Positions 4,517 through 5,028 of a stretch of DNA of 5,028 bases are shown piece by piece (positions within the stretch are counted from its first letter, which is position 1; every line of letters starts with the position of its first letter). The notes under the pieces were generated by a model that was given only the letters and a program-made list of their open reading frames with translations, had not been told where the DNA came from and did not search any database. Source of the DNA: Omnitrophica bacterium RBG_13_46_9 (GTDB lineage Bacteria > Omnitrophota > Gorgyraeia > JABMRN01 > RBG-13-46-9); NCBI GenBank assembly GCA_001804045.1, contig MHFD01000078.1, positions 24,883 to 29,910 on the forward strand. Direction: 5' to 3'. A program made the translations under genes and the position numbers.

Positions 4517-5028
4517 ATGAATAAAAAAACGATACTGGCGCTCGGAGCCGATATAAAGAATAGATTCCTTATTGCGGAAAGGGAGCTTTTGCGTTTCGGG
4601 CCTGACATAAGCGACTTAAGCATTGCGGAAAACTTCGGGATTTTTAAAAAAGAAGTGATAAAAGCCGCAAAAAAAAATCGGCCAGATATCCTGGCCTATG
4701 ACCTGCATCCTAATTATTTCTCGTCAATATTCGCCAAGACCTATCGCCTGTCACCCATTGCCTATGACTTGATCCCCGTCCAGCATCACCACTCCCATAT
4801 AGCCAGCGTGATGGGGGAGCATGATTTAAGAAAGCCTCTTATCGGGGTTTCTTTCGACGGCACGGGATTTGGCGCTGACGGGAACATATGGGGTGGAGAG
4901 TTCCTTGGAGTCTATAAGACTAGATTCGAACGCCTGGCTCATTTAAAATACTTAAAAATGCCCGGCGGAGAAATGGTTGTGCGCGAGCCCTGGAGGATGG
5001 TTTTAAGTATCCTGGGGAGAGAGGGCGT
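4517..5028 (+). CDS. hypF: HypF-type carbamoyltransferase (Kae1-like domain only), 3' partial
   Basis: The first 170 residues of a HypF homologue, running off the right edge. HypF makes the carbamoyl group that becomes the cyanide ligands of the NiFe site and passes it to HypE. Visible motifs belong to the Kae1-like C-terminal part: ILALGADIKNRF (6-17), DILAYDLHPNYFSS (57-70), the metal-binding VQHHHSHIASVMGEH (88-102, HxxxH = H90/H94), GVSFDGTGFGADGNIWGGEFLG (110-131, D114) and the REPWRM motif (156-161). Full HypF is about 750 residues and has acylphosphatase, zinc-finger and YrdC domains before this point; none is encoded here. The frame upstream of ATG 4517 is open only back to a stop at 4442 and holds no ATG, GTG or TTG, so the short form is genuine in this sequence. 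No Shine-Dalgarno is seen. A9 run at 4669-4677. From memory, a similarly truncated, functional HypF1 was reported in Ralstonia eutropha. Confidence 0.87.
   Translation, partial: MNKKTILALGADIKNRFLIAERELLRFGPDISDLSIAENFGIFKKEVIKAAKKNRPDILAYDLHPNYFSSIFAKTYRLSPIAYDLIPVQHHHSHIASVMGEHDLRKPLIGVSFDGTGFGADGNIWGGEFLGVYKTRFERLAHLKYLKMPGGEMVVREPWRMVLSILGREG

Noticed and set aside
430..4623. Many reverse-strand open frames of 60-137 codons across the window
   Set aside because: They lie antisense to well-recognised genes, show no family motifs and have compositions expected of frame shadows.

Overview
The window is a dense, all-forward-strand gene cluster from an anaerobic, hydrogen-metabolising prokaryote, most likely an uncultured bacterium. 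It has moderate GC content, ATG/GTG/TTG starts with Shine-Dalgarno sites, and overlapping genes. I suspect a lineage such as Omnitrophota because compact hydrogenase operons and short repetitive intergenic words seem to fit it. That is an impression and not something the window proves.

Bases 1-2993 are the tail of an Mrp/Mnh-type cation/proton antiporter module in the canonical order C (5'-truncated), D, E, F, G. The genes overlap by 4, 11 and 8 bases at three junctions and are separated by 6 bases at the fourth. The MrpE start is best placed at a TTG (1793), not at the upstream in-frame ATG (1739). Bases 3024-3635 encode a HycF/MbhN/NuoI-like protein with two [4Fe-4S] motifs and an extra C-terminal pair of CxxC motifs. 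After a repeat-filled spacer come three [NiFe]-hydrogenase maturation genes: a HycI-type endopeptidase (3736-4203), a very short HypA (4196-4438), and the start of a HypF reduced to its carbamoyltransferase (Kae1-like) part (4517 to the window end).

Together this reads as the distal half of a group 4, membrane-bound, energy-converting [NiFe] hydrogenase operon. The iron-sulfur protein would pass electrons from reduced ferredoxin (or formate) to catalytic subunits. The Mrp module would couple that to Na+/H+ transport, and HycI/HypA/HypF would build the NiFe centre. The catalytic subunits, the membrane anchor, MrpA/MrpB and HypB-E are not in the window; some are probably upstream or downstream.

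The points most worth a second look are: (1) the 80-residue HypA, which keeps the nickel-binding MHE start but lacks the whole zinc-ribbon domain; (2) the adjacent HypF, which begins directly at the Kae1-like domain without acylphosphatase, zinc-finger or YrdC parts; (3) a 100-base spacer built of 10-base-phased AGGTTT units followed by their inverted counterparts; (4) a 7-base tandem repeat (TAGCTCA/T) that carries one gene's stop codon, stops in all three forward frames, and runs into the next gene's Shine-Dalgarno site.
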